Under the pieces are notes generated by a model. That model was not told where the DNA came from and searched no databases. It worked only from the letters and a program-made list of their open reading frames with translations. DNA of 64,000 nucleotides from Dactylorhiza incarnata (taxonomy: Eukaryota; Streptophyta; Magnoliopsida; Asparagales; Orchidaceae), in the NCBI GenBank assembly GCA_033032865.1, contig JAWHQI010000009.1:10062001-10126000 (forward strand), written 5' to 3'. Positions 33,111 to 42,959 of the stretch are shown in pieces; position 1 is the first letter of the stretch, and the number at the start of each line of letters is the position of its first letter. The position numbers were made by a program, and so were the translations under genes.

Positions 33111-33193
33111 CTGATACCAATTGAAAGGGACAATTGATATCCTCTGATGAGGGTGATTGATAAAATCAACCTGCTTTGATACCAATTGAAAGA
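33111..33193 (-). promoter_or_regulatory. Two PBS-like copies after the 5' LTR
   Basis: Minus strand: TTTCAATTGGTATCAAAGC at the LTR end (33175-33193), and 64 bp further TTTCAATTGGTATCAGAGG (33111-33130). Both are followed by A-GTTGATTTT. The initiator-Met PBS core TGGTATCAGAGC is better kept in the second copy. Confidence 0.65.
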
Positions 33194-34802
33194 AGAGTTT
33201 TAGTTCTTATTTATCTGTTAAAACTCTTGTTTAAGTTTGCTTTCAAAATAAGTGATATATATAAATATATCTATATGAGTTTGCTGTAAGAGTAATAAGC
33301 ACAAACAGTTAGAGTGCATAAATAAAATACAGCAAAAGAAATAAAGCAAAACAAACAAGCACATCCAGATGACACAAAGAAATATAGTAGTTCCCCAAAA
33401 CCCGGGTATATCTACTCTTCTACCCACTGGTAGGAATCCACTAGGTGTTTTTGATCAGGTGTCCACACACCAATGGAGGTTTGATCAGGTGCCCAATTCA
33501 CCTATAAGCTTTTGACCAGGTGCTTATAAACCAACTAGATTTTTTGTTCAGGTGTCTTGCCACCAAGGGGTTACACTTTTGAAGGGAGTATTAACCCTGT
33601 ACAAGATGGGGAAGGAGAAAGGGAAAGGATTAATTGTTCTTCTCTTTTGCTGAGAAGACTCTTGATGAATATGTTGAAGAGAGCTCCCCCCTGTCTGATG
33701 TAGTTTGATGATAGCTTGTGGAGGCTCCTTCTCTTGGTTTTAAATCCTCTGTTCTTCTTCTTGCAGTTTGAGATCCTGAGCAAGTAATATTGGTTTGGTG
33801 TCTCAGGATATGTATAGAAGATCTGCAAGAAAAGGATTAGCAAAAAGAAGATAATATATATTCTGATCTGTTCTTCTTTTTGCTCTGTTCTTCTTTTTCT
33901 TCTTTCTTCCTGTACAACAATATAATAATGTTCTATATTCTATTCTCTTCTCTTTTCTGCCGAGAGATAACAGCTATATATATATCCTGATATATATTAA
34001 TTGCTGTAATATATTCTGTTTGAATCCTTGCTGACCAGAAAGGAATATATTAAATATATCTTTCATTTCCCAAATCCTTGAGAACATCTCTTGCCGTGTT
34101 TGGCATTGCTGCAACGGCTACATCATTTATTGCTTTCTGCCAACGGCTCTATTAATAAATGCTTCAACAGCTATATTGTTAAATCAATAATATATATAGC
34201 AATATATAAATAGAATAAATAAATATTACTTTAAATAAAGTCTGACAGCATAATAGAATAAGAAATCTAATTCTGCATAAATTTCATCGAGCTGAGCTCC
34301 ACTTTCATCGAGCTCAAACATTTGATTCGTCGACCTCATTATTAATATTACTGTTTCTGAATATCTGTTGGATTTCGTCGAGCGATGTTCGTCATTCGTC
34401 GACCTCTGTTCCACGTTCGTCGACCGCAGCTTTCCTTGTTATAATCTGTCGAGCGCTGCTGTAATAAGATCTGTTCGCCGATCGCCGTTCGACGAATATC
34501 GAGTGCCGTTTGACGAATGTCGAACGCAGCTAACTTTATGAAATATATTATTTCTCTTATATTATCTTATATTAATTTCTCTTATAATAATTTCTCTTAT
34601 ATTATTTTCTCTTATATTAATTTCTCTTATATTAATTAGCCTATTATTATATATATATTTTTCTTAGTATATTATTTATATATATATATATTATTTTTAG
34701 CCTTTTAACTTAATGATAATTAATCTAAGTTAAGATATATTATGATATATACTTAGACATTAAAGGTGGATCCTAACTCAAATCAAAACTAAGGTTCCAA
34801 CA
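33187..34802 (-). repeat. 5' LTR of the 30132-34802 copia element
   Basis: 1,616 bp. By eye it differs from its partner at about two positions per hundred over the first 200 bp, consistent with a fairly recent insertion. Confidence 0.85.
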
Positions 34803-36491
34803 AAAACCTTAGACAAATTTTATCCTAAAATTCCCAACTTTGGATATGTTAAGGGTATAGGTACAAATAGCCTAGGTTTCAATTTTCAAGTCAATATCAT
34901 TTCCCAATCAAAAGTTATTCTAGAAATGGTGGATGTCCTACACTAGGGACCAGTCCCACTACAATGGACCTATAGAGAGCTACAGAGCTCCTTTTGGTCT
35001 AAAATTAATTTTAAATTACATTAGACTCTAAGGGCTACAACTTTTGTGTTGACCACTTTTTCTGTAGAGGGCCCTAAGCAATTTTATTAAATTAATCTAA
35101 GTGCAGCAATATATGTGATAGAAAATATAATTTCACAAGGATTTATATTAAATGATTCAGCACGAATCCTGAAGCAGATCAGGTGGCAGCTAGTCATCTT
35201 ACTCCTTCAGCCAAGGGCGGAGATTGACCGGACCTGTAGCCTCCTTAACTTGGTTTTCCCGGCCAGCCACGCCCCTCCCCGGCCCGCCAATGCCACCACC
35301 ACCTTCCTTGAGGTGGTGGATGAAAATGGGGGGGGGGGTCTTGGCCGGCCGGTGGTTGCCGGAACCGGCGGTTTGGGCAAGAAGAAAACCTCCAAAAAAT
35401 GGATATTTTGGCCATGTTTATTGAGGACCAATTGGCCCCAATCCTTTCCGATTTTAGATGTAGATCTACCCACTAGAGAAGAGGAGAAGAGCCAGGCCTG
35501 AGTGGAGCCTTGAAGCCTTGCCGATCGCCGGTCCGCCATGGTTGCTTGAGGAGCTTTGGGGGCCATGACAACCACCTACTAGGGAGCACGAAATCCTCTT
35601 GGAAAGATGGTGGTTTCACTTCCCTCAAACCTCTTAAGGTGATAATGGGCTCAATTGAGGGAGAGGGGGGGTTACAAAGTTGAATGCCCTTAATGGCCAT
35701 TAATTATAAATCTTGGCCATGTGAAACTCCCATGAAATTCACATCCCCTTGGCATGAAATCACCAGAAAACTCCTCATAACTGATAGAGGGAATGAATCC
35801 TCATCAATTGGGAGAGAATGGAGGGTCAATTTGCCTTGAATGCCATGAATTCAGCTTGAATGACCACTTTCTCTCTCTTCAAATTTTGGGAAAACTCCCA
35901 ATTTCTCTCTCCTAGTCACCCCCTCCAGAAATTGGATGGCATTTCATGTAATTTCAATGGATACTAATCATTTGGGCCATTGAAATTGGGCATAGCCCAA
36001 TGAGATTGAGCTTTGGGTTTAATTAACCCAATTTGGTCAATATTGACCAAGTGTTGACTTTAGTCAAATTGGTGAAATTAATTAGGCCCAATTGGTCAAT
36101 GTTGACCCATTGGAATCCCTTAGTGATTAGGGGAACTTGGGGAAAGTCAGTTGGTCCAATGGAACCCTAATTGACCCTAAATTGGGAGGTTTGACTTATT
36201 TGGGGTTAGGGTTGACTTTGGTCAAATTGACCAATTGGGTTGACCCCAATGGGTCCTTTGTGACCCAAGGGGCTCCTTAAAGGTTAAGGGTGTCATGGTA
36301 GGGTTATGTGATCAGCTTGATACCTAGAACTCCAACCCTAGGTTAGGTAACTAGAATTTACTATTTGCAGACCAAGGTGACTTTACCTATTAGTTCGGTT
36401 CTTATGATCCTCTTGGACTTCCTAGTGCTTTCTCATGACCTAGTCATGACAAAAATCCTCCTAGGGGACTAGTTGTTTGCGGGATGTTACA

Positions 36492-36869
36492 GTACTTGAA
36501 TACCTGAAATTTACTCTGGAGGGTTAGAGCATCCCTATTGAAGCGAGTAAGAAGTGTGAAAGAAGAATAGTTTACCTGGCGCACCTCCGGCCAGAGGGGG
36601 AGTCACAATCCATTTTTAAAATGGGTGATGGGGATGGAGAGTTTGTTAGAGGAGAGCTTGTTGATTGTGTCTCTTTCGGTGGGGAGGCGAGCTAAAAACC
36701 CTGAGGGGATGTAGCGGTCCACTGTAGCGCGGAACTCTTCGTCAATAAGCTAGGCGCAGAATAAAGGGCTGTCACGAAAGGCCGCGGCACACCTGGCTCG
36801 CCCCTAGGTCTCACCCTTAACCACCATGGTTATCAACAACGAGCCGAAAGAATTGTGAGTGCGATCCAT
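36492..36869 (-). pseudogene. Antisense gene 2 of Tat-like copy 2, first exon
   Basis: ATG at 36869 opens a minus-strand exon to 36576 with two in-frame TAG codons (MDRTHNSFGSLLITM.., FRATVDRYIPSGFLARLP, TERDTINKLSSNKLS). The donor GCCAG|GTAAAC lies at 36576/36575 and the acceptor TTTCAG at 36504. The next exon starts VFKY.. and runs straight into the Tekay LTR; with the insertion and one GTACT copy removed it continues in frame at 24917. This keeps the PF04195-type order (RLP-ERD before PSQ-PNA). A TATA-like box is at 36948-36956. Confidence 0.6.
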
Positions 36870-36947
36870 GATCTGCGAGAGAGCTAGGAAGAGAATAAAA
36901 AAGTTGCAGAATATTAAATGCGGTGGTTAGAATCTTAAAGCCGAAGG

Positions 36948-36956
36948 CTATTTATA
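36948..36956 (-). promoter_or_regulatory. TATA-like box of antisense gene 2 (copy 2)
   Basis: Minus strand TATAAATAG, about 80 bp upstream of the ATG at 36869. The equivalent box is at 3059-3066 in copy 1. Confidence 0.45.
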
Positions 36957-37382
36957 GAAATGAAAGGAGCGGGAAGGAGTCGAAGCGCCGGGGGTGCAAA
37001 TAGCGGAACCACGCGGTAAATTTCCAGCTTCTTGGAGCCTTATCCGCTTCCAGTGAGTTAGCGTCCTGGCGATATCCTCCAACGCGTCGTCCGCGAGCCA
37101 AAGCTGCATAAAGAAAAGGAACGAATCGCGAGGGAGAGGCAATGGCCCGCAAGCCAGGCATATCAAATAGAAGATAGACGATGAGAGGGCACAATTAACA
37201 TCGGAATAAATGTAATATAAAGTAAACGTACGGGCTCGCGAGGAAGCAATGTATCATTATTACAAATCAAATTCTTCGAAACCCCCAATATAGGGGGGGG
37301 GGGGGGGGAGGGATGAGACAACAAGCAACAAACTCCAAAAAAAAACTGTTCAATAATTAATCCACTTCCATCGACCTCGTCT

Positions 37383-38573
37383 TCACACACCCGAGCGCGG
37401 AGTGATTTGCGGGTAGTGATACTCGCGAACTGATTGGACCTCGCGTAGTAGCATCCTCGTGTAATCGTCAATTTGTGCGAGGTGCACCCAGGGAGAGGTG
37501 ACCTCATTGCGAGCGACCTGCCGAATCTCAGCAAGGACGCGCCCGTTCGCATCCTCTATAGTGACGAACCATTCCTCGTACGCGGCCCTGTTCATCCGGT
37601 CTTGATCATACAGCTCTCGCAACATCAAAGGTATGCTTCTGGAATATCTCGGCGACTCACCTCTTCATTTGCTCTGGAATGTCGGGGTCCCCCAGGAAAT
37701 CGGTGACTTCGCTCGGCGAGGTCGGTGGCGATATCTCCACCTCTCCATGCTCTGACTCGGCAAGCAGGGTCGGAGGGACACCTGCGAGGAAAAATCAGCG
37801 ATGAGAAAAAGGGGGAAGGCAATTGGTAGAAAATCATGTAACCTGGCGAGATGAGAATGGTACGGGGCCGCTAGCGAGAGGTGCTCGGCAGGCCCTTGAA
37901 GGCTTCAGTGAAGGAAGGGGTTATAACTTTACCCAAGCCAGGGGGGGGCGTCGCTTCGGCTGGGAGCCCGGGGTCGGCAAGTGGCGTCCCGCCCGGGCTC
38001 TATTGGCCAAGGATACCAAACCCCGGAGTGATGATGGCCTGGTTCGGCGGGGCTGGCGAGTCCGCTGGAGGAGGAATCCGCTCCTCCGGGTTCGCGAGAG
38101 GAGACACTGCACAAGGAATAAGGGAGACTTAGCGAGTGATGAAATATGAAGGAAGGCGAGGCGAACCACTCACCCAGCCGCAAGGGTGGGTCCCGCAAGT
38201 CAGTGACCCTCTCATCTGGGGGAGGAGTGCCAGTCCCACCGGGGGTGGAAGTGCGAGTTTCCGTAGTTGATTTCTCCAGGATATTCTCTCCTGGGGGAGG
38301 GTTATGCGAGTGAGGAAGAAATGTCAGGTGAGAAAGATGATAAATTGTTGAACTTGGCAGTAATACCTGCGAGGCGAGCTCGTTGTGATGGGGTGGAGAT
38401 GAAGGGGATGACCCATCCTCGCCGGGTGGACGCCAGATGGTCTTTACCTTTTTAGTTTGAGGTGGAGGTGGAGCAGGCTGTGGGGAGACCCAGGGAGCTA
38501 GCGCGGTTGCTTTTACCTTCTGGGCCGCCTGCGAAGCCTTAAGGCTAGCCAACATCTCCTCCTTTGTCGGCAT
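37383..38573 (-). pseudogene. Antisense gene 1 of Tat-like copy 2, multi-exon
   Basis: ATG at 38573. Exon 1 is exactly 69 codons (to 38367; MPTKEEMLASLKASQAAQKV, then Pro-rich). A GT...AG intron ends near 38291. Exon 2 reads STTETRTSTPGG..PPPDERVTDL, then an intron from GTGAGT to TTGTGCAG. Exon 3 (VSPLANPEERIPPPADSP..) has one TAG but keeps phase through the next GTAAAG...CGCAG intron into exon 4 (GVPPTLLAESEHGEVEI..EVTDFLGDPDIPEQMK). The last exon ends LYDQDRMNRAAYEEW..LLREVQSVREYHY and stops at 37383. Matching phases at exon 3/4 support real introns. One candidate intron near 37670 is only 22 bp, so this copy is damaged. I know no family for it. Confidence 0.55.
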
Positions 38574-38647
38574 CGCGCCAGGTCTAAAGGTGAGCAACAA
38601 GAGAAAGAAGAGGGAGGAAAAGTTTATGCCCTGGCTAGAAGGAAGGG

Positions 38648-38656
38648 TATTTATAG
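38648..38656 (-). promoter_or_regulatory. TATA-like box of antisense gene 1 (copy 2)
   Basis: Minus strand CTATAAATA, about 75 bp before the ATG at 38573. It lies between gene 1 and the divergent LTR, whose own TATA box (39163) faces the other way. Confidence 0.45.
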
Positions 38657-38769
38657 CTGTGGGTGTGGGTACCGCCAGAAGATTCTCACCACATCATCAA
38701 GGGGCCGGCGAATACCAAGGGTTGGACGTTTCTTCGTGAGCCTAAGGTAGCCTCACGAAGAGTGGGGAT

Positions 38770-39484
38770 TGTGTACAACCCCAGTATTCACCAGAAAGAG
38801 AAAGGCCAAGTAAACAAGGATCAAGAGGAATAGGCGAGGCGGGCCGGGCGAGCTGGAACCTCGCGGCCGCTCGTAGGAGGGCGGGCAAGCCGGGAGAGTC
38901 AGATCCAAGCAGGATGTCTGCAGGAAGATGGGCGAGCCGACCTCACAGGGGCCGCTCGCAGGCGAGCGAGCGAGCCAAGCGAGAGAGGCCTGGTAGGTGG
39001 CTCGCCTAGGAAGGGTTCAGGATCGTTTTTACTTAAAAACCCATGGTGGTCTGCGGTTAGCCCGTCCAAACAGTGGAATTTGGCTGTTGGCAGACCATTT
39101 TGGGCTGCGTATAGCAGAAGTGTAAGGCGGAATCATGCTATTAGCAGACCAGGCTTACAAACTATAAATAGACCTTGAAGGGCACCTTGGGAGAGGACTC
39201 CGATCTCAGTACTCTGAGCTTCTTCCTCCTTTGGTTATCTTGGTTTAGCTCTCAGGGTCTCTAAGGTGCCCAGTCACAGCTTTGGCTTGGGAGGGGAAGC
39301 GCTCAAAGATCTTCCGGGTGTGTGGTGGGACCTCCTCGCTGCGACCAAGGGTCTGTTCTTAGTTCCGAGTCTCCGGTCGGTTCCTTCCGAGGAATTAGTA
39401 AGTGCTAGATGCCCCTCTTCATTGAGGGCCCGAGCTCCACAAAGAAGCCAAGTCTTGGTTTCAACATTAGCAGTTTTGTAATTT
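38770..39484 (+). repeat. LTR of Tat-like copy 2 (right boundary approximate)
   Basis: A purine tract AAGAGTGGGGAT precedes TGTGTACAACCCC. GGCGAG / CTCGCC and GCGAGC motifs crowd 38835-39010. TATA box ACTATAAATAGACC is at 39161. Homology with copy 1 continues to the GGTGGGACCTCCTCGCTG block (about 39330), then fades. An Athila fragment starts near 39485. Confidence 0.55.
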
Positions 39485-40821
39485 TTGAAAAATATCGGAT
39501 AAACCGCCTATAGAAGCCCGCGTGCCTTAAAAAACTTCTAGTTGATTTAACGTTAGTTGGAGGGGGAAGTTTTTCTATGACTTTGATCTTGGCCCTATTG
39601 ACCTCGATCCCTCTACTTGAAACTTTATGTCCGAGGACTTATCCTTCTCGGACCATAAAGTGGCACTTCTCCCAGTTGAGTGTCAAATTCGTATCTTCGC
39701 AGTGTTGAAGAACACAATTTAGATTATTTAAATAATTTTTGAAGGAATCGCCGAAGACTGAAAAATCATCCATAAAAACCTCCATCATGTCTTCCACTAA
39801 TTTGTTAAAAATTGCCAGCATACATCTTTGGAATGTAACCAGTGTATTGCAAAGACCAAACTACATCCTCTGATAGGCGAAGGTGCCAAAGGGGCAAGTG
39901 AATATGGTTTTCTCTTGGTCTTCCTGAGCGATTGGGATTTGAAAATATCCCAAAAGACCATCGAGAAAACAGTAGTGAGAGTGACCAGAGAGACGTTCTA
40001 AAATTTGGTCAATGAAGGGTAACAGAGAGTGATTCTTGCGGATGGCATCATTTAATTTTCTATAATCGATGCACATCCGCCAACCTGTAACAGTACGGGT
40101 TGGGATTAATTCATTATTTTCATTTAAAACTACCGTTATCCCTCCCTTCTTAGGCACGACTTGCACTAGGCTAACCCAAGCGCTATTCAAAATTGGGTAA
40201 ATAATACCCGCATCTAATGATTTTATAATTTCAGACTTAACGACATCCTTCATATTGAGGTTGAGATGACGTTGAGGCTGTACGGTGCTGCGAGAATTAT
40301 CCCCTAGCATAATTTTGTGCGTGCAAAATGAGGGGTTAATCCCCTTAATGTCAAAAATTTGTCATGCAATTACATGACAGTGATTATTTAAATTTTTTAT
40401 TAATTCGGAAATTTCCGAATCGTTGAGCGCAGAAGAAATAATCACGGGCAATTGTGAATTTTCTTCTAAAATGTATATATTTTAAATGGTTCGAGAGTTG
40501 TTTTAATTCTAGACTTGGCGGTTCTTCATAAGACATTTTAATTTTAAAATTATTTATATTTATTTGTTGATATATTAACTGCCGAGTGATTTCTTTTAAA
40601 CAAAATAGAGTTTATAACTCCGGATTTTCAAAAAGAGGAGAAATTATTTCATCAAAAGACGACAATTCTTTTTCAAAATTTGACTCTAAAGTGAAACAAG
40701 AATCGTCGTTAGGAAGCGCATTTCTCATTGATTGGTTTACACTGAAAGTAACTTGATTATCGCCAACCCGAAGGAGAAGTTTTTTGTTACTCACATGGCT
40801 TGGAAGGGTCGACCGAGTATG
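39485..40821 (-). pseudogene. Athila-type pol fragment (protease end, RT)
   Basis: Minus strand. 40794-40612 (KLLLRVGDNQVTFSV) matches the region after the protease. 40310-39861 is RT, with WVSLVQVVPKKGGITVV, GWRMCIDYRKLNDA and FLDGLLGYFQIPI. 39821-39639 continues with VFMDDFSVFGDSF, the FMDD catalytic motif. Frames are interrupted between them. The left edge joins the Tat-like LTR and the right edge is cut at 40821 by a copia LTR. It is a close relative of 50367-57690 but a separate copy. No LTR, RNase H or integrase is left. Confidence 0.85.
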
Positions 40822-42096
40822 TGTTGGAATTTCTAAGGTGATCCGAAAGTAATCAAGCAGTTAGTCTCACTGCTAACGCGATATGAGCCTATAGGGTCGC
40901 ACATAAGAGCATTTGGAGAAATTGGAGAAAGGATTGTGTTGGACTTGATCATATTGGATATGAGTGAAATGACCAATCCTATGACTATTTGGAGTAGAGT
41001 TGGTTCAGGAAAATGCTTCTTAGATATTGTGAATATTGTATGGGGTATGTCGAGAAGCCTTCAAGACAATATTGTGAATATCGTTGAGAAAACTTCAAGA
41101 TGACATTGTGAATGTCGTCGTGACAGATAACCAGTCATCAGGATCACAAGCCGATATTGTGAATATCAACTTGTGATCATGTTCGTCAAAATGTCTCAAC
41201 AAATGATCGAGTTCGTCGAGAGTATCTCAACGAATGATCCATGTCATCGAGACTGTCTCGACGACATAGAATGATATGGCTATTTCATCGAGACTGTCTC
41301 GATGATTTTATCGAGACTATCTCAACGATTTCGTCGAGATGTCTCGATGAGTGATCAATGTCGTAGAGACTATCTCGACGGATGATCAATGCCGTCGAGA
41401 CTGTCATGACGACATAGTCTGTCAAGGCTGTTTAGTCAAGACTGTCTCGATGAGTTCATCGAGATGTCTATGCTCTAATATAGTTTGGTCTGCGGGTAGT
41501 GGGGCATATTTCTATCTTTATTTCCCCGGGTATAAATAGAAAGGGTTTTAGGTTTTGTATAGGGAGAACTCAAGAACTGGAAGGAGATCCCGAGCATGAT
41601 TGCAAACTCGTACCCGTGCGTGAAGTCGAAAGCCGTTCTTGGAGATCGAAGAAGGAAGTGTTCCTGTCGATCTCGCCTCAGTTCTAGACGCCTCCGCCGC
41701 CTCTCCTTAGACGGATCTAGCAATCCATGGAGACGTAGAAGACTCTCCATCTCTGACCTAGTTCTTGTTCGACAAGATCGCAAGGTTCTCCGAAGCTTCG
41801 TGTGGACTTCTGTAGAGGTGTGGATCTATTTCTACACTCACCCCTTTAGATGAGCTTGCTGATCTCGATAGAGGCGTATAACAAGCATAAAGAGGACTTG
41901 GATTGTGAATCTGATTCCGAGAAGATTTTGTAGAGCAATCCGATCGAGTCACCACTCGATTCAGCTCAGGTAATTTATTTATTGCATCAATTTCTTGAAG
42001 CATGGTTTGAGTGAGATCCTATTATCACTCTTTTGAGTTGTTCTTGAATATTTCGCTGCACACATTTAATGTGTCTACCCTTAAGGAAAACCCAAT
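40822..42096 (+). repeat. 5' LTR of copia element 1
   Basis: Starts TGTTGGAATT. It has TATA box GGTATAAATAG (about 41529) and, upstream at 41050-41470, an array of TCGAGAC-T-GTCTCGA palindromes (41247-41261; with 9-bp arms CATCGAGAC / GTCTCGATG at 41286-41304) plus variants. The 3' end is defined only by the PBS at 42099. Confidence 0.75.
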
Positions 42097-42959
42097 TGTG
42101 GTATCAGAGCCAGGTTTCTGTGATGTCCATGTTTCAGAAATTGTTCCCTTTGCAGTAACCGTCTTTCTCTACGTTAGTTTGTGAAACTAAAGCATAAAGG
42201 GATGAGCTTGTCTACTGCCATAAGGGTGTTTGCTTGTGCTAACATCCGGTACATGTAAATCCGAAGATTTTGAAATATTCTAAATATTCAGATTTAATCC
42301 ATAACATCAATTGTTAATGGTTTTGTGCATCTGGAATGTATCCGGGTTATGCTTGTTGTTTCTTTCAGGATTATGAAATTGTGTACACATTGATTATATG
42401 TTAATCAAGATTAAGTGTTAATCAAGTATCATGAAAAATCACATAAAAATTAACATTAAGTGTTCGGCTGCCTTCCAATGGAAGACACTCTTCCTTCCTC
42501 GATCGATGAAGTGTGGTCTTGCCAAAGCAAGGTGCATTAATCTATATTGGTAAGGGTGCAAGCGGATAATTATGATATCCCACTGTCGACATCGGGTCAA
42601 ACTTAACTAGGTGACCTCAACGGTTGAGTGCCTAGAGGAATTGGGTTGGCATGCACCATTTGATGGATGCGAATAAGTGTTATTCGCCAACCATACAAGA
42701 GTTGCATAGTGATGCAATTGACAAACGTTGTCTACCTAAATAGCCACTTTGTGGGTGATCATCCAAAGCTGACTTATGATGGTGGTGAAATACGGATTTT
42801 GTCCACTAAGAGAGTAGCTCGCATAAACTCTCTGAATTGATATTAAAGGTTATCAATTTGAATAAAATAGTGAGAGCTTTTAATAAAAGCTCTTATTAAA
42901 ATAAAATGTATTTTGAAATATAGCACTAAAATATTTTGCAAATTAATTGTAGAATTTCC
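42097..42959 (+). promoter_or_regulatory. PBS and leader of copia element 1
   Basis: TGGTATCAGAGCCAGG (42099-42114) is the initiator-Met-tRNA PBS. The remaining approximately 845 bp are non-coding leader up to the gag ATG at 42960. I see no other signal in it. Confidence 0.75.

Larger units (their letters stand above)
30132..34802 (-). mobile_element. Non-autonomous copia element with a partial gag
   Basis: LTRs 30132-31755 and 33187-34802 (1,624 and 1,616 bp, very similar by eye) flank 1,431 bp. TSD AAAAC is perfect (30127-30131, 34803-34807). On the minus strand the LTR starts TGTTGGAACC and ends CTTCTTTCA, followed by an initiator-Met PBS. Only a shortened gag is present. It must have been mobilised by proteins supplied in trans, or been deleted after insertion; the young, complete structure favours the former. 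Confidence 0.87.
24918..36491 (+). mobile_element. Tekay-like long solo LTR, with two nested insertions
   Basis: Starts TGTAAGACCCC and ends GGGATGTTACA, with perfect TSD GTACT (24913-24917, 36492-36496). Removing two younger insertions (27582-29736 and 30132-34802, each with its TSD) leaves about 4.7 kb without PBS, PPT or pol, so a solo LTR is the simplest reading. Very long LTRs with these ends occur in Tekay/Del chromoviruses. The stretches 26430-27576, 29742-30126 and 34808-36491 hold no supported gene. Open frames near 35207-35575 are GC-rich and not supported by any domain. Confidence 0.7.

Noticed and set aside
35115..35575. GC-rich open frames on both strands that could be a host exon
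   Set aside because: They lie inside the long LTR framed by TGTAAGACC, GTTACA and the GTACT TSD. The proline-rich and arginine-rich translations match nothing I recognise, and both strands are open because of GC content.
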